Shown: positions 1-7,461, counted from the stretch's first letter. The stretch is DNA of 38,896 bases from Acidimicrobiales bacterium (GCA_030043315.1 JASHYA010000156.1:1-38896); one strand, 5' to 3'. Made by a program: numbers and translations. The notes: generated by a model from the sequence alone, not told the origin.

Positions 1-120
1 GGATCGCCCCTGTCGCGAACGGGCCAGGGACGACGGGCCACTCCTTTCGCCGGGGATCGGCACTCCCACGGGTCGAGCCGTCCCGATCGACGGGTAACGT
101 CGCCGGAGGACCTGCAGACT

Positions 121-1203
121 GTGGCCTTGGCCGAGACCGTGAGCTCACGCGTGGATCGCTCGAATCCCCTTCGTGCGCGGTGGCGCGGCGCCCGCTCGCC
201 CCTTCTCGCGGGTACCGTCCTCGCGGTCGTCGCGACCGCCATCTGGTCAGGCAATTTCGTCGTCGCCAGAGCACTTCGCCAGACGACGTGGCCCGTGGAG
301 CTGGACTTCTGGCGCTGGCTGGTGGGCTTGGCCGTCCTCGTCCCCTTCTCGCTCCGGGGACTTCGCGCTGACTGGCCGGCCATCAAGCGGCACTGGCGAT
401 ACCTGCTCCTCAGCGGAGTCGTCGGGGTGTCCGCATTCAACACGCTGCTGTACTTCGCGGGGGAGACGACGTCCGCGATAAACCTCTCCCTCCTCGCGGT
501 GGCATCGCCCATCTTTCTCGTCCTCCTCACCGCCCTGATCGACCGGAAGCGTCTCAGCTGGCGCCGCGCCGCAGGTCTGTTCATCGGAGCGTGCGGCGTT
601 GTCGTCCTCATCAGCGGTGGGTCCGTGAAGGTGCTGTCCAATCTCTCCTTTCACGAGGGGGACCTCATCATGCTGTTGGCGACCGCGCTCTTCGCGGTCT
701 ACAGCGCCCTCGTCCGTCACAAGCCGGCCGAGGTTCGTGGTCTGTCCTTCCTCGTCGCCTCGATCGCGGCCGGCCTCGTCGTGCTCCTGCCCGTCTACCT
801 CGCTCAGGCGCTCACGACCGCGTCCACGCCCGTCCACGGCGAGACGATCCTCGGCGTCGGCTACGCGGGGATCGGAGCGTCCGCGCTCGCCTACCTTGCG
901 TGGAATCGGTCCATCGCATTGATCGGCACGGCGAGGGCGGGGTTCGTCTACTACCTGATTCCCGTCTTCACCGGCGTGGAAGCGGTGGTGCTGCTCAGAT
1001 CCGGCGTCTCGGTCGCTCAGGCGGTGAGCCTCGTCTTGATCGTGGGCGGCATCGTCATGGGCAGCCGAAATGCCGGGACAGACGCGCGGGGGCCCCAGCG
1101 TGAGCCCCAGGCCCGCACGGCGAATGACGCGGACGACGCTCACGTGGGTACGATCGCCCAGGCGAGCCGTGCGTGCGGCCCCGGCCCGAAGGAGGATCGA
1201 TGA
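121..1203 (+). CDS. DMT-superfamily (EamA) transporter
   Basis: 360-residue integral membrane protein of the drug/metabolite transporter type, with about ten hydrophobic helices arranged as two EamA repeats. The first begins around residue 30 (TAIWSGNFVVARAL, the usual repeat opening) and the second around residue 180. It probably exports small metabolites or amino acids, but the substrate cannot be read from sequence. The GTG start at 121 has a GGAGGA ribosome site at 105-110. The last 45 or so residues are hydrophilic and charged, a cytoplasmic tail longer than usual for the family. The stop TGA overlaps the ATG of the following small gene, so the two are translationally coupled. Family assignment is firm; function is not. 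Confidence 0.88.
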   Translation: MALAETVSSRVDRSNPLRARWRGARSPLLAGTVLAVVATAIWSGNFVVARALRQTTWPVELDFWRWLVGLAVLVPFSLRGLRADWPAIKRHWRYLLLSGVVGVSAFNTLLYFAGETTSAINLSLLAVASPIFLVLLTALIDRKRLSWRRAAGLFIGACGVVVLISGGSVKVLSNLSFHEGDLIMLLATALFAVYSALVRHKPAEVRGLSFLVASIAAGLVVLLPVYLAQALTTASTPVHGETILGVGYAGIGASALAYLAWNRSIALIGTARAGFVYYLIPVFTGVEAVVLLRSGVSVAQAVSLVLIVGGIVMGSRNAGTDARGPQREPQARTANDADDAHVGTIAQASRACGPGPKEDR

Positions 1204-1589
1204 TCGGCGAGAAGGTCATGCATTTCCAGGGCAAGGGCACGGACCTTGCAGAGCTGCAACAGAAGATCTCTTCGTACCTCGAGTCCGACGGCTTCACCGT
1301 GCAGAGCTCCGACCCGAGCACACAGGGCACCCTGCTGCAGGCGAAGAAGGGCGGCTTCCTGCGAGGCGTCGTCGACGCCGACCGGGCGCTGTCGATCCTC
1401 ATCTCGGGCACGCCTGAGGACTTCACCTTGAAGATCGGCATCGGCAAGTGGGTGGAGCACCTCGGGGTGATGGCGGTGGAGACGCTGGTCGTCTCGGAAC
1501 TGTTCCTCGTGGTGGACGTGGGGGAGACCGCGTGGAATTTCGAGATCGAGGACAAACTCGCGAAGCAGATCGAGTCGCTCGTGGGATAA
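1200..1589 (+). CDS. Small conserved protein of unknown function, coupled to the DMT transporter
   Basis: 129-residue soluble protein. The ATG at 1200 overlaps the stop of the transporter (ATGA) and follows AAGGAGG at 1189-1195, which decides this start over an upstream in-frame ATG at 1173. It opens with a motif of the type KVMHFQGKG, then a short helix and a mostly beta-rich body (LLQAKKGGFLRG; ALSILISGTPEDFTLKIGIGKW) and ends in an amphipathic helix. No signal peptide, Cys cluster or obvious catalytic motif is visible. The pattern resembles small uncharacterised alpha/beta proteins in which an LxARK-type strand precedes a GxGKW motif, but I cannot name the family. Possible roles, such as binding a ligand connected to the exporter, would be guesses. 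Confidence 0.75.
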   Translation: MIGEKVMHFQGKGTDLAELQQKISSYLESDGFTVQSSDPSTQGTLLQAKKGGFLRGVVDADRALSILISGTPEDFTLKIGIGKWVEHLGVMAVETLVVSELFLVVDVGETAWNFEIEDKLAKQIESLVG

Positions 1590-1625
1590 ATCCCTCACCT
1601 TCGACGACGCGCACCGCGTCGCGAC

Positions 1626-1644
1626 CACCCGGCCCGCGCGGGTG
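1626..1644. terminator. Short GC hairpin between convergent genes
   Basis: CACCCG, a seven-base loop, then CGGGTG form a 6-bp stem lying between the stop of the small protein gene (1589) and the stop of the convergent DUF2277 gene (1645). No T-run follows on either side. Position between converging genes is the main reason to call it a terminator. Confidence 0.35.
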
Positions 1645-1911
1645 TCAGCGTGGGCCGGTGGACGATCCTGACGCAAGACGCCGGAGCGGCGGCAACGTCG
1701 GTGGCGGTTGCCGGCGCGGCGGGAGCCGCTCGAGCAGCCGCGTCGTCGCTGCGGCGATCTCCTCCACGGCCTCTCCGAATGCGGCATCGTTCGCGACCGA
1801 GGTCCGCGCGACCCCGCTGACCTTGCGGACGTACTGGCGGGCCGCCGCCTCGATCTCCTCTGCGGTGGCCGCCGGCTCGAGGCCACGCAACGTGGTGATG
1901 TTCCGGCACAC
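1645..1911 (-). CDS. DUF2277 family protein
   Basis: 88-residue small protein. The N-terminus MCRNITTLRGLEP followed by ATAEEIEAAARQYVRKVSG is the characteristic opening of DUF2277 proteins, whose members almost always begin MCRNI. I therefore chose the GTG at 1911 rather than the in-frame GTG at 1917. The first 65 residues are the conserved helical domain (a second helix runs AFGEAVEEIAAATTRLLERL). The last 25 residues are Pro/Arg-rich and look non-conserved. Function is unknown for the family. The neighbour upstream on the same strand is the GNAT-cupin gene, with 20 bp between its stop and this start. Confidence 0.82.
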   Translation of the reverse strand: MCRNITTLRGLEPAATAEEIEAAARQYVRKVSGVARTSVANDAAFGEAVEEIAAATTRLLERLPPRRQPPPTLPPLRRLASGSSTGPR

Positions 1912-1931
1912 GCGCACATCCTAGGTACCGG

Positions 1932-2891
1932 TCACCCCTCGCCGTCGACGAGCTCGACGTCCTGGGGGCCGTCGAACACCGCGACGAACGTGCAGCCGCG
2001 TGCACCCGCGGGCGCGTGGTGCATCACAGTGCCCGCTGGAAAGTGGCAGTACGAGCCGGGCCCGAGCCGTTCGCCCTCGACCTCGAGCTCGCCGTCCAAG
2101 ACGATGAAGGTGTGGGCGGCGCTGTGACGGTGCGACGCGGCCGTCAGTCCCGGCGGGTAGCGGATGAGATAGTGCTCCGCGCCGGTCAGAGGGTGGCGGT
2201 ACAGGAGGTGGACCCCGATGGGCCGGTCGTAGATCTCGAGCGCGGCGTCGCGCAGCTCCCGGCCTGCGAGGTCCGGGATCCGGACGACCGTCGCGGCCAC
2301 CGGGAGCGTCGGGTCGGGACAGCCGTCCACGTGCTGGGCCCGCCACTCCTGCTCGAGGATCGCGAAGTCGAGCTCGTCCGACCACTCCCCTTTGAAGCAC
2401 TCGTTCTCCCTGAGGTGCGCTTCTTCGCGCATCCCGAGCCGTCTTGCCAGCCGCGCCGACGGCGTGTTCCGCAGATCAACCCTGGCGGTGACGCGGTGCA
2501 GCCCCAGGTCGTCGAAGGCCAGGTGAAGCAGGCCGTGGACTGCCTCCGTGGCGTAGCCGTGCCGCGCGTACCCGGGATGGAAGACGTAGCCGACCTCTCC
2601 GCTCCGGTGCTCCTCCGAGGTCCAGCGCAACAGGACGTCGCCGATCAGGACACCTTCGCCGACGAGCTCGACCCCCAGGCCGAGGGACTGCCCGTCTTCG
2701 TCGAGCCCACGCCGCGCCCAGTGGGTCGCGAGCTGCTCGCGTACCGCGTCCGCGTCCATCGGCTCGAACGGCACGTACCGGCACACCTCCGGCAACGACC
2801 GGTAGGTGACGAGCCCATCGAGATCTGCCTGGGTGAGCGGCCGCAGCACGAGCCTCTCCGTACGGATCGGGTAGCGCGGCACGAGGCCCAT
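1932..2891 (-). CDS. GNAT N-acetyltransferase fused to a C-terminal cupin
   Basis: 319 residues in two domains. Residues 1-185 are a RimJ/RimL-type GNAT acetyltransferase: TERLVLRPLTQADLDGL opening, YVFHPGYARHGYATEAV as the acetyl-CoA binding strand-loop, and RNTPSARLARRLGMREEAHL as the closing motif. Residues 195-319 form a single-domain cupin, with a metal-site first motif around SHRHSAAHTFIVLDGELEVEG and a second motif around GSYCHFPAGTVMHHAPAG, similar to ChrR-like cupins. The acetyltransferase should modify an amine or protein N-terminus; the cupin may bind metal or a small ligand. The two domains are in one frame with no stop between. The gene follows DUF1697 by 15 bp on the same strand and is probably co-transcribed. 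Confidence 0.88.
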   Translation of the reverse strand: MGLVPRYPIRTERLVLRPLTQADLDGLVTYRSLPEVCRYVPFEPMDADAVREQLATHWARRGLDEDGQSLGLGVELVGEGVLIGDVLLRWTSEEHRSGEVGYVFHPGYARHGYATEAVHGLLHLAFDDLGLHRVTARVDLRNTPSARLARRLGMREEAHLRENECFKGEWSDELDFAILEQEWRAQHVDGCPDPTLPVAATVVRIPDLAGRELRDAALEIYDRPIGVHLLYRHPLTGAEHYLIRYPPGLTAASHRHSAAHTFIVLDGELEVEGERLGPGSYCHFPAGTVMHHAPAGARGCTFVAVFDGPQDVELVDGEG

Positions 2892-2906
2892 CGCCCCAGC
2901 GTCCCC

Positions 2907-3491
2907 TCAGGAAGCCACGAGCTCGACGAGGGCAGTGACCGTCGCCCAGTTGCGCGCCGTGCCCTCGCGCATCGGGGTGCGGTTCGTGCCTCCCCGGCCG
3001 AGCTCCACGCCGAGCGCACTGCGTCCGAACCCGTCCGGGGTCCACAGGTAGAGCGCTCGCCCGACGACGCGCGCGTCGTCTCGAGATCCCTTCCCCCGTG
3101 CACGTCCGACGGCGGCGGCGACCGCCGCGACGCCTCCTTCGTCCGGTGGTTGGGGGAGGAACGCGACGTGCAGCAACCGATGGTCGGTCACGCCCGGGAA
3201 CGGGTTGACCCGGACGACGTCCATGAGCTCCGCAGCCCGCACGACGATCACCGAGACGTGCACGCCCAGTCGCTCGGCGATCGTCGCCTCCATGGCTCTG
3301 GCGATCGTCGGGTCCTTGGCGCCGGGCGCTCGTGCAGCGAACACGACGTTGCCGCTCTGGAGGTAGGTGACGACCTCTTCGTGGCCGAGCGACTCGACCA
3401 CCTCGCGCAGGACCGGCATCGAGATCCTGTTGGCGCCCGACACGTTCACGCCGCGGAGCAGCGCGACGTGCGACCGCGCCCTGGCCGTCAT
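2907..3491 (-). CDS. DUF1697 family protein
   Basis: 194 residues. The N-terminus reads ALLRGVNVSGANRISMPVLR, then LGHEEVVTYLQSGNVVF, which is the diagnostic DUF1697 sequence (the LRGINVGG...YLQSGNVVF pattern). A second conserved block, VNPFPGVTDHRLLHVAFLP, lies near residue 95, and YLWTPDGFGRSAL-type residues near 150. The length fits the family (about 180). DUF1697 proteins are cytoplasmic, of unknown biochemical role, and common in Actinobacteria. The gene starts 10 bp after the stop of the cNMP-binding protein and precedes the GNAT-cupin gene by 15 bp, so the three form an apparent operon. Confidence 0.87.
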   Translation of the reverse strand: MTARARSHVALLRGVNVSGANRISMPVLREVVESLGHEEVVTYLQSGNVVFAARAPGAKDPTIARAMEATIAERLGVHVSVIVVRAAELMDVVRVNPFPGVTDHRLLHVAFLPQPPDEGGVAAVAAAVGRARGKGSRDDARVVGRALYLWTPDGFGRSALGVELGRGGTNRTPMREGTARNWATVTALVELVAS

Positions 3492-3501
3492 CGCGGCGGC
3501 T

Positions 3502-3867
3502 TCAGCTCCCGTCGGAGTCGGAGGCGTCCCCTCGCAGCCGAGATGCCATCGCCGACATCACCTGGAGGGCGAACATCGGCGTCTCCTGGACGAGGAAGAG
3601 GAACCGCTTTTGGTCGATCGCCGCGAGCACGCAGTCGGTCACCGCAACCGCTGTCGCGGAGCGTGGCGTCTTGTCGATCAGCGCCATCTCGCCGAAGACG
3701 TCGTCGGGGCCGAGCGTCCTCAGCACCTTGCCGGCCGAGCGGAGCTCCAACGTGCCGTCGACGATCCCGTACATCTCCTGGCCGGCGTCACCCTCGCGGA
3801 AGACGGCGGTGCCCGCGGGCACCTCCAGCGTCCGCTGGGCGTTCAAGAACAGGCCCGTGACCCGCAT
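3502..3867 (-). CDS. Stand-alone cyclic-nucleotide-binding (CRP-type) domain protein
   Basis: 121 residues that are essentially one cNMP-binding beta-barrel. Visible are the AGTAVFREGDAGQEMYGIVDGTLEL strand pair and the phosphate-binding cassette region DVFGEMALIDKTPRSATAVA, in which GEMALID and the R-S-A-T arginine match the classical cyclic-nucleotide contact motif. There is no helix-turn-helix, kinase or channel segment, so it is a free sensor domain rather than a CRP regulator. ATG at 3867 is preferred over GTG at 3879 because GGAGG sits five bases before the ATG. It probably binds cAMP or cGMP; the partner is unknown. It heads the group with DUF1697 and GNAT-cupin. Confidence 0.83.
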   Translation of the reverse strand: MRVTGLFLNAQRTLEVPAGTAVFREGDAGQEMYGIVDGTLELRSAGKVLRTLGPDDVFGEMALIDKTPRSATAVAVTDCVLAAIDQKRFLFLVQETPMFALQVMSAMASRLRGDASDSDGS

Positions 3868-3956
3868 CAGCGCCTCCACCGTCTGGGTTCGACCGGATGG
3901 TCGACCGACGTGACGCTACTGCGCTCGACGCCGCCGATCGCACGGTGCTGCGCCGG

Positions 3957-4391
3957 TCAGATGAAGCCCGGCTCACCCAGCTCTTCGTCGGTGACGGTCC
4001 GCGCGCAGGTGGGACAGTACCAGTGGGCCTCGAGCGCCGTTCCGCACTCGTCGTGAACGGGGCCATCGACGGGCGTCCCCGCCTGCTCGGCCCCCCAACG
4101 AGCGAGGAGCCGTACCGCACCGGCGAGGTCCCGTCCCGAGACAGTGAGCCCGTAGCTGTAGCGCGGCGGACGACTCGAGTACGGGGTCGCGACGACCAAC
4201 CCGAGCCCCTCCAAGTGGCGGAGCCGTTGCGCGAGCACGTTCGAGGCGATCGCACCGAGCGACTCCTGCAGCTCGTTGAAGCGCATGGCCCCGCCAAGCA
4301 GGGCGCTCACCACGAGGAGGGACCACCGGTCGCCGATCCGGGTGAGCGCCGCGTCCAGTCCGTCGTCTGGTCGTTCCTGCATGTGCGCCAT
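3957..4391 (-). CDS. HxlR-family transcriptional regulator with C-terminal Cys-rich ribbon
   Basis: 144 residues. Residues 14-100 form the HxlR/MarR-like winged helix: LTRIGDRWSLLVVSALLGG (typical WxLLIL helix), RFNELQESLGAIASNVLAQRLRHLEGLGLV (recognition helix and linker) and a wing with SSRPPRYSYGLTVSG. Beyond residue 110 is a short extension, HDECG...YCPTC, with three Cys and a His spaced like a zinc ribbon, which could sense metal or redox state. ATG at 4391 has GGAGG five bases upstream and is preferred over the GTG at 4409. The gene diverges from two protease genes over a perfect palindrome at 4426-4445, the likely operator for both directions. Confidence 0.88.
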   Translation of the reverse strand: MAHMQERPDDGLDAALTRIGDRWSLLVVSALLGGAMRFNELQESLGAIASNVLAQRLRHLEGLGLVVATPYSSRPPRYSYGLTVSGRDLAGAVRLLARWGAEQAGTPVDGPVHDECGTALEAHWYCPTCARTVTDEELGEPGFI

Positions 4392-4425
4392 TTTCGCCTC
4401 CGGTGTCACGAGTCGCCAGGACCGG

Positions 4426-4445
4426 TAGTAACTTGCAAGTTACTA
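4426..4445. promoter_or_regulatory. Perfect 20-bp palindrome, probable HxlR operator
   Basis: TAGTAACTTGCAAGTTACTA is a perfect inverted repeat between the divergent HxlR and protease genes. A third half-like element, GTTACTAGTTAC, overlaps its right arm (4439-4450). HxlR regulators are dimers that bind palindromes of this size near their own promoter, so autoregulation and control of the proteases is the natural inference. The AT-rich site is conspicuous in GC-rich DNA. Confidence 0.75.
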
Positions 4446-4476
4446 GTTACAAGGGATCAGCGAGGGAGGACCTCAA

Positions 4477-5391
4477 GTGGCAGTGATCGAGGAAATGCAG
4501 CAGGCCGTGGAGCAGGTGGCGGATAAGGCGGCGGCGAGTGTCGTGCGGATCGGCCGCGGACCCGGCCGTGGCGCCGGGATCGTGATCGGTGACGGTGCGG
4601 TCCTGACCAACGCGCACAACCTCCGGGGGGCCGAGACGACGGTCAGCTTCGCCGACGGGCGGGTCGAGCAGGGCACGGTCGCCGGCGTCGACGTGGACAG
4701 CGATCTGGCGGTGGTGCACGTGCCGACCGCCGGCGCCCCGGCGCTCGAGTGGCACGAGGGTGACCTCGGCCTCGGGGCGACGGTGTTCGCGGTGACTTCG
4801 CCCGCTGGCGGTGGCGTGCGGGTCACCGTCGGCACGGTCTCGTCCTCGGCCCGACCTTTCCGCGGTCCGAGGGGACGCCTCGTCCCGGCCGGCGTCGAGC
4901 ACACCGCGCCGCTCGCTCGCGGCTCGTCGGGCAGTCCGGTCGTCGACGCGGCCGGCACGTTGGTCGGCGTGAACACCCACCGGATCGGTGAGGGCTTCTA
5001 CCTCGCCATCCCGGCCGACGCCGATCTCCGCCGCCGCGTGGACGCGCTCGCCCGTGGGGAGTCGCCCAGCCGTCGGTACCTCGGCCTTGCGCTGCTGCCG
5101 TCGCGGGCGGCGCGACGCCTGCGGGCGGCGGTCGGGCTCCCCGGGCGCGAGGGTCTGCTCGTGCGGGCAGTCGACGAGGACGGCCCCGCAGCGCGAGCCG
5201 GCGTCCGCGCGGGGGACCTCCTCGTCGAGGCCGGCGGGCAGCCGCTCGGCTCCCCTGACGACCTCTTCGACGTGCTCGGCGCGCTGACGGACGGCGAGGC
5301 GCTGGACCTCCGGGTCGTGCGGGGCGCAGACGAGCTCGACATCCGGGTGACGTTCGTCGAGTCCGGCGGCGAGGAGTCGGGGACGGCATGA
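4477..5391 (+). CDS. Cytoplasmic HtrA-like serine protease with PDZ domain (first of tandem pair)
   Basis: 304 residues. The trypsin-like domain carries His47 (TNAHN), Asp76 (DVDSDLAV) and Ser151 in G-S-S-G-S-P, so the triad is present although the usual GNSGGP is GSSGSP. Residues 200-300 form a PDZ domain (RYLGLALLPS, then GLLVRAVDEDGPAARAGVRAGD). There is no signal peptide or membrane segment, so it should act in the cytoplasm, unlike standard HtrA/DegP. GTG at 4477 follows AGGGAGGA (4463-4470). Its stop overlaps the next gene's ATG. It could degrade or remodel cytosolic proteins under HxlR control; substrates are unknown. Confidence 0.87.
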   Translation: MAVIEEMQQAVEQVADKAAASVVRIGRGPGRGAGIVIGDGAVLTNAHNLRGAETTVSFADGRVEQGTVAGVDVDSDLAVVHVPTAGAPALEWHEGDLGLGATVFAVTSPAGGGVRVTVGTVSSSARPFRGPRGRLVPAGVEHTAPLARGSSGSPVVDAAGTLVGVNTHRIGEGFYLAIPADADLRRRVDALARGESPSRRYLGLALLPSRAARRLRAAVGLPGREGLLVRAVDEDGPAARAGVRAGDLLVEAGGQPLGSPDDLFDVLGALTDGEALDLRVVRGADELDIRVTFVESGGEESGTA

Positions 5392-6404
5392 CCACGGCCG
5401 TCGTCACCGGTCTGGACGGGACGTCCGCGCTCGACGAGGTGGGGACGCCCGACGGGGGCGAGGCGCTCGACGCCTACTCGGCCGTCGTCAGCTCCGTCGT
5501 CCGGACCCTCTCGCCTGCGGTGGCGAGTGTCCGGATCCCCGGCCGCGGGGCAGGTCGCGGCGGGGCGGGCTCTGCGGTCGTGATCGCGCCCGACGGTCTG
5601 CTCGTGACCTCCGCTCACGTGGTCGGTGCAGCGAGTGGCGGCTCTGCTGCGTTCGGCACCGGCACGGAGTGGGAGTTCGACGTCGCTGGGACCGACCCGC
5701 TCTCCGATCTCGCCGTTCTCCGCCTGCGGCTCTCCTCGGCCGATGCGCCGCCGCGGGCCGCGGCGCTCGGTGACGCGGAGGGGCTCGTCGTCGGGCAGCT
5801 CGTCGTGGCCGTGGGCAACCCGCTCGGGTTCGCCGGTTCGGTGAGCGCGGGCGTCGTGAGCGGGCTCGGTCGCTCGCTCGCGACGTCCTCGGGCAGCGCC
5901 ACCCGTGTGGTGGACGACGTCATCCAGACCGACGCCGCCCTGCACCCTGGCAACTCCGGGGGCGCGCTCGCCGACGGCCGCGCACGGGTGGTCGGGATCA
6001 ACACCGCGGTGGTCGGACCGTGGGTGGGTCAGGGACTGGGCATGGCGGTGCCGATCAACGCCACGACGCGACGCATCATCGCGTCCCTCATCAGGGACGG
6101 GCGGGTGAAGCGCGCGCACCTCGGCATCGCGGGTGGACCGAGGCCGCTTCCCCCGGACCTCCGCCGGGCCGACCAGAAGGCGGCGATCGAGGTGACGATG
6201 GTCGTCGGTGCGAGCCCGGCGGCTCGAGCCGGCGTCCGCACCGGCGACGTGCTGCTGTCGGTGGACGGTCAGTCGGTGCAGAGCGTCGCCCAGCTCCAGG
6301 GCCTCATGGGCGAGGGGAGCATCGGGCGTGAGGTACCGGTCACGGTGTGGCGCGGCGGTCGCACCGTCGACCTCGTCGTCGTCCCCGAAGAGCTCCGCGC
6401 CTGA
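5388..6404 (+). CDS. Cytoplasmic HtrA-like serine protease with PDZ domain (second of tandem pair)
   Basis: 338 residues with the complete S1C triad: His77 (TSAHVV), Asp107 (DPLSDLAVL), and Ser190 in HPGNSGGAL. The substrate-pocket strand GQGLGMAVPIN is also typical of HtrA. A single PDZ domain covers about residues 245-335 (HLGIAGG...AARAGVRTGDVLLSVDGQSV). The N-terminal 25 residues are polar with no signal peptide, so the protein is predicted to be cytosolic. ATG overlaps the stop of the upstream protease (ATGA), which implies equal or coupled synthesis and possibly a hetero-oligomer. It is closer to canonical DegP/DegQ than its partner. Family call is firm; a cytosolic role is inference. 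Confidence 0.9.
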   Translation: MTTAVVTGLDGTSALDEVGTPDGGEALDAYSAVVSSVVRTLSPAVASVRIPGRGAGRGGAGSAVVIAPDGLLVTSAHVVGAASGGSAAFGTGTEWEFDVAGTDPLSDLAVLRLRLSSADAPPRAAALGDAEGLVVGQLVVAVGNPLGFAGSVSAGVVSGLGRSLATSSGSATRVVDDVIQTDAALHPGNSGGALADGRARVVGINTAVVGPWVGQGLGMAVPINATTRRIIASLIRDGRVKRAHLGIAGGPRPLPPDLRRADQKAAIEVTMVVGASPAARAGVRTGDVLLSVDGQSVQSVAQLQGLMGEGSIGREVPVTVWRGGRTVDLVVVPEELRA

Positions 6405-6499
6405 CGCGGGGCACGCCCACGAGCGTACCGGCGGAGCTCACCGTTCCTCGGTGGGTGCCCGGGGGCCGCACCGGACGGGCCGACCCGTTCGGGGTGCCG

Positions 6500-7360
6500 T
6501 CACCGCTCGACGAGCCGAAGCGGTTCACCGAGCGGCGGCATCGCGCCGACGTGCCCGAGACACGCCCGCGCCGAGAGACGCGCAAGCTCGGGACCTCCGA
6601 CTATCCACCCGGCAGCAAACGCGTCACCGGCGCCCGTGGCGTCCCGCACGGTCTCCGCCTCGAGCGCCGCCCAGGTCCTCTGTCCGTCGGCGTCGTGGAG
6701 CACGAACCCGCTACTGCCGAGCTTGACCACCATGGTCGTCCCCTCGATGTGGCCGATGGCTCCGCGCTCCGCGTCGTTCGCGAAGACGACGTCCGGTGAG
6801 CAGGCACCGATCCGCCGGTTCGCCTCGGAGGCGCCGACCGACTCGACGAGCGTCGCCGCGGACACGTCCACGCTGACGGTCGCCCCCATCCCGTGCGCAT
6901 ACCCGGCGGCGACGGTCGCCGCTGCCCCGGCATCCGGACCGAAGAGCGAGTACCCGGAAACGTGCAGCCAGTCGCATCCTCGGAACCACTCCGCCCGGAT
7001 GTCGTCCGCGCACAGTCCCGCCGCCGCTCCCCGGTCCGAGACCATGGACCGCTCTCCCCCCGGAGTGACGAGCGAGACGACCGTTCCCGTCGGTTCCCGA
7101 CCGCCGGTCTCCCGAGACCCGAGCAGCTCCACCCCGTGACGGTCGAGAAGGCCCGCGACCAGGTCGCCGGCGAGATCGTCTCCCACCTTCGACACGACGG
7201 CAGCCCGCGCGCCGAGCGCGCTGCACCAGGCGGCGACGTTGCTCGCCTGGCCGCCGTTGGAGAGCGAGATACGACCGGGAACGTCGTCGTCGACCACCGG
7301 AAGTCTCGAGAGCTCGACGACAACGTCGACGACCGCGTCACCAATCGTGCAGACGAACAT
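6500..7360 (-). CDS. PfkB-family carbohydrate kinase
   Basis: 286 residues. PfkB signature one is seen as SNGGQASNVAAWCSALGARAAVVSKVG near residue 35. Signature two, with the anion hole and catalytic Asp, is RDATGAGDAFAAGW near residue 240. The protein phosphorylates a sugar or nucleoside using ATP in the cytosol. A nucleoside hydrolase is encoded just upstream on the same strand, so ribose released from nucleosides is the most economical substrate; pseudouridine or another nucleoside is also possible. The lid is short and the protein is somewhat smaller than E. coli ribokinase (309). An apparent 28-codon ORF lies between it and the hydrolase gene. Confidence 0.87.
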   Translation of the reverse strand: MFVCTIGDAVVDVVVELSRLPVVDDDVPGRISLSNGGQASNVAAWCSALGARAAVVSKVGDDLAGDLVAGLLDRHGVELLGSRETGGREPTGTVVSLVTPGGERSMVSDRGAAAGLCADDIRAEWFRGCDWLHVSGYSLFGPDAGAAATVAAGYAHGMGATVSVDVSAATLVESVGASEANRRIGACSPDVVFANDAERGAIGHIEGTTMVVKLGSSGFVLHDADGQRTWAALEAETVRDATGAGDAFAAGWIVGGPELARLSARACLGHVGAMPPLGEPLRLVER

Positions 7361-7374
7361 GCGGCGGGTCCCTG

Positions 7375-7461
7375 CTATCCCAGCTCGTTCACGAGGGCGC
7401 AGACGAGCTCCTCATCCGCGAAGCTCGGGTCGAGCGTCCGGACCGGCCTGCGGTACATCAT
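7375..7461 (-). CDS. Possible 28-codon ORF between nucleoside hydrolase and PfkB kinase
   Basis: ATG-ATG at 7461/7458 overlaps the TGA stop of the nucleoside hydrolase (TGATG-type coupling). The frame runs MMYRRPVRTLDPSFADEE then LVCALVNELG before a TAG at 7375-7377, 14 bp before the kinase ATG. Codon choice is GC-biased like real genes here. It could be a genuine small protein, or a leader whose translation carries ribosomes to the kinase start. No homologue is recognised. The evidence is only overlap geometry and codon bias. Confidence 0.35.
   Translation of the reverse strand: MMYRRPVRTLDPSFADEELVCALVNELG

Noticed and set aside
247-1143. 298-codon open frame antisense to the DMT transporter
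   Set aside because: It is the GC-rich mirror of a well-supported membrane protein, with no domain pattern and a charged, Arg/Glu-rich composition.
2016-3860. 614-codon rightward frame over the GNAT-cupin, DUF1697 and cNMP genes
   Set aside because: It spans three recognisable leftward genes and their gaps. Its composition is typical of an antisense shadow in high-GC DNA.
6405-6499. Terminator between the second protease and PfkB genes
   Set aside because: Only a long-range GGGCAC/GTGCCC pairing with a loop of about 40 bases was found, too weak to annotate.
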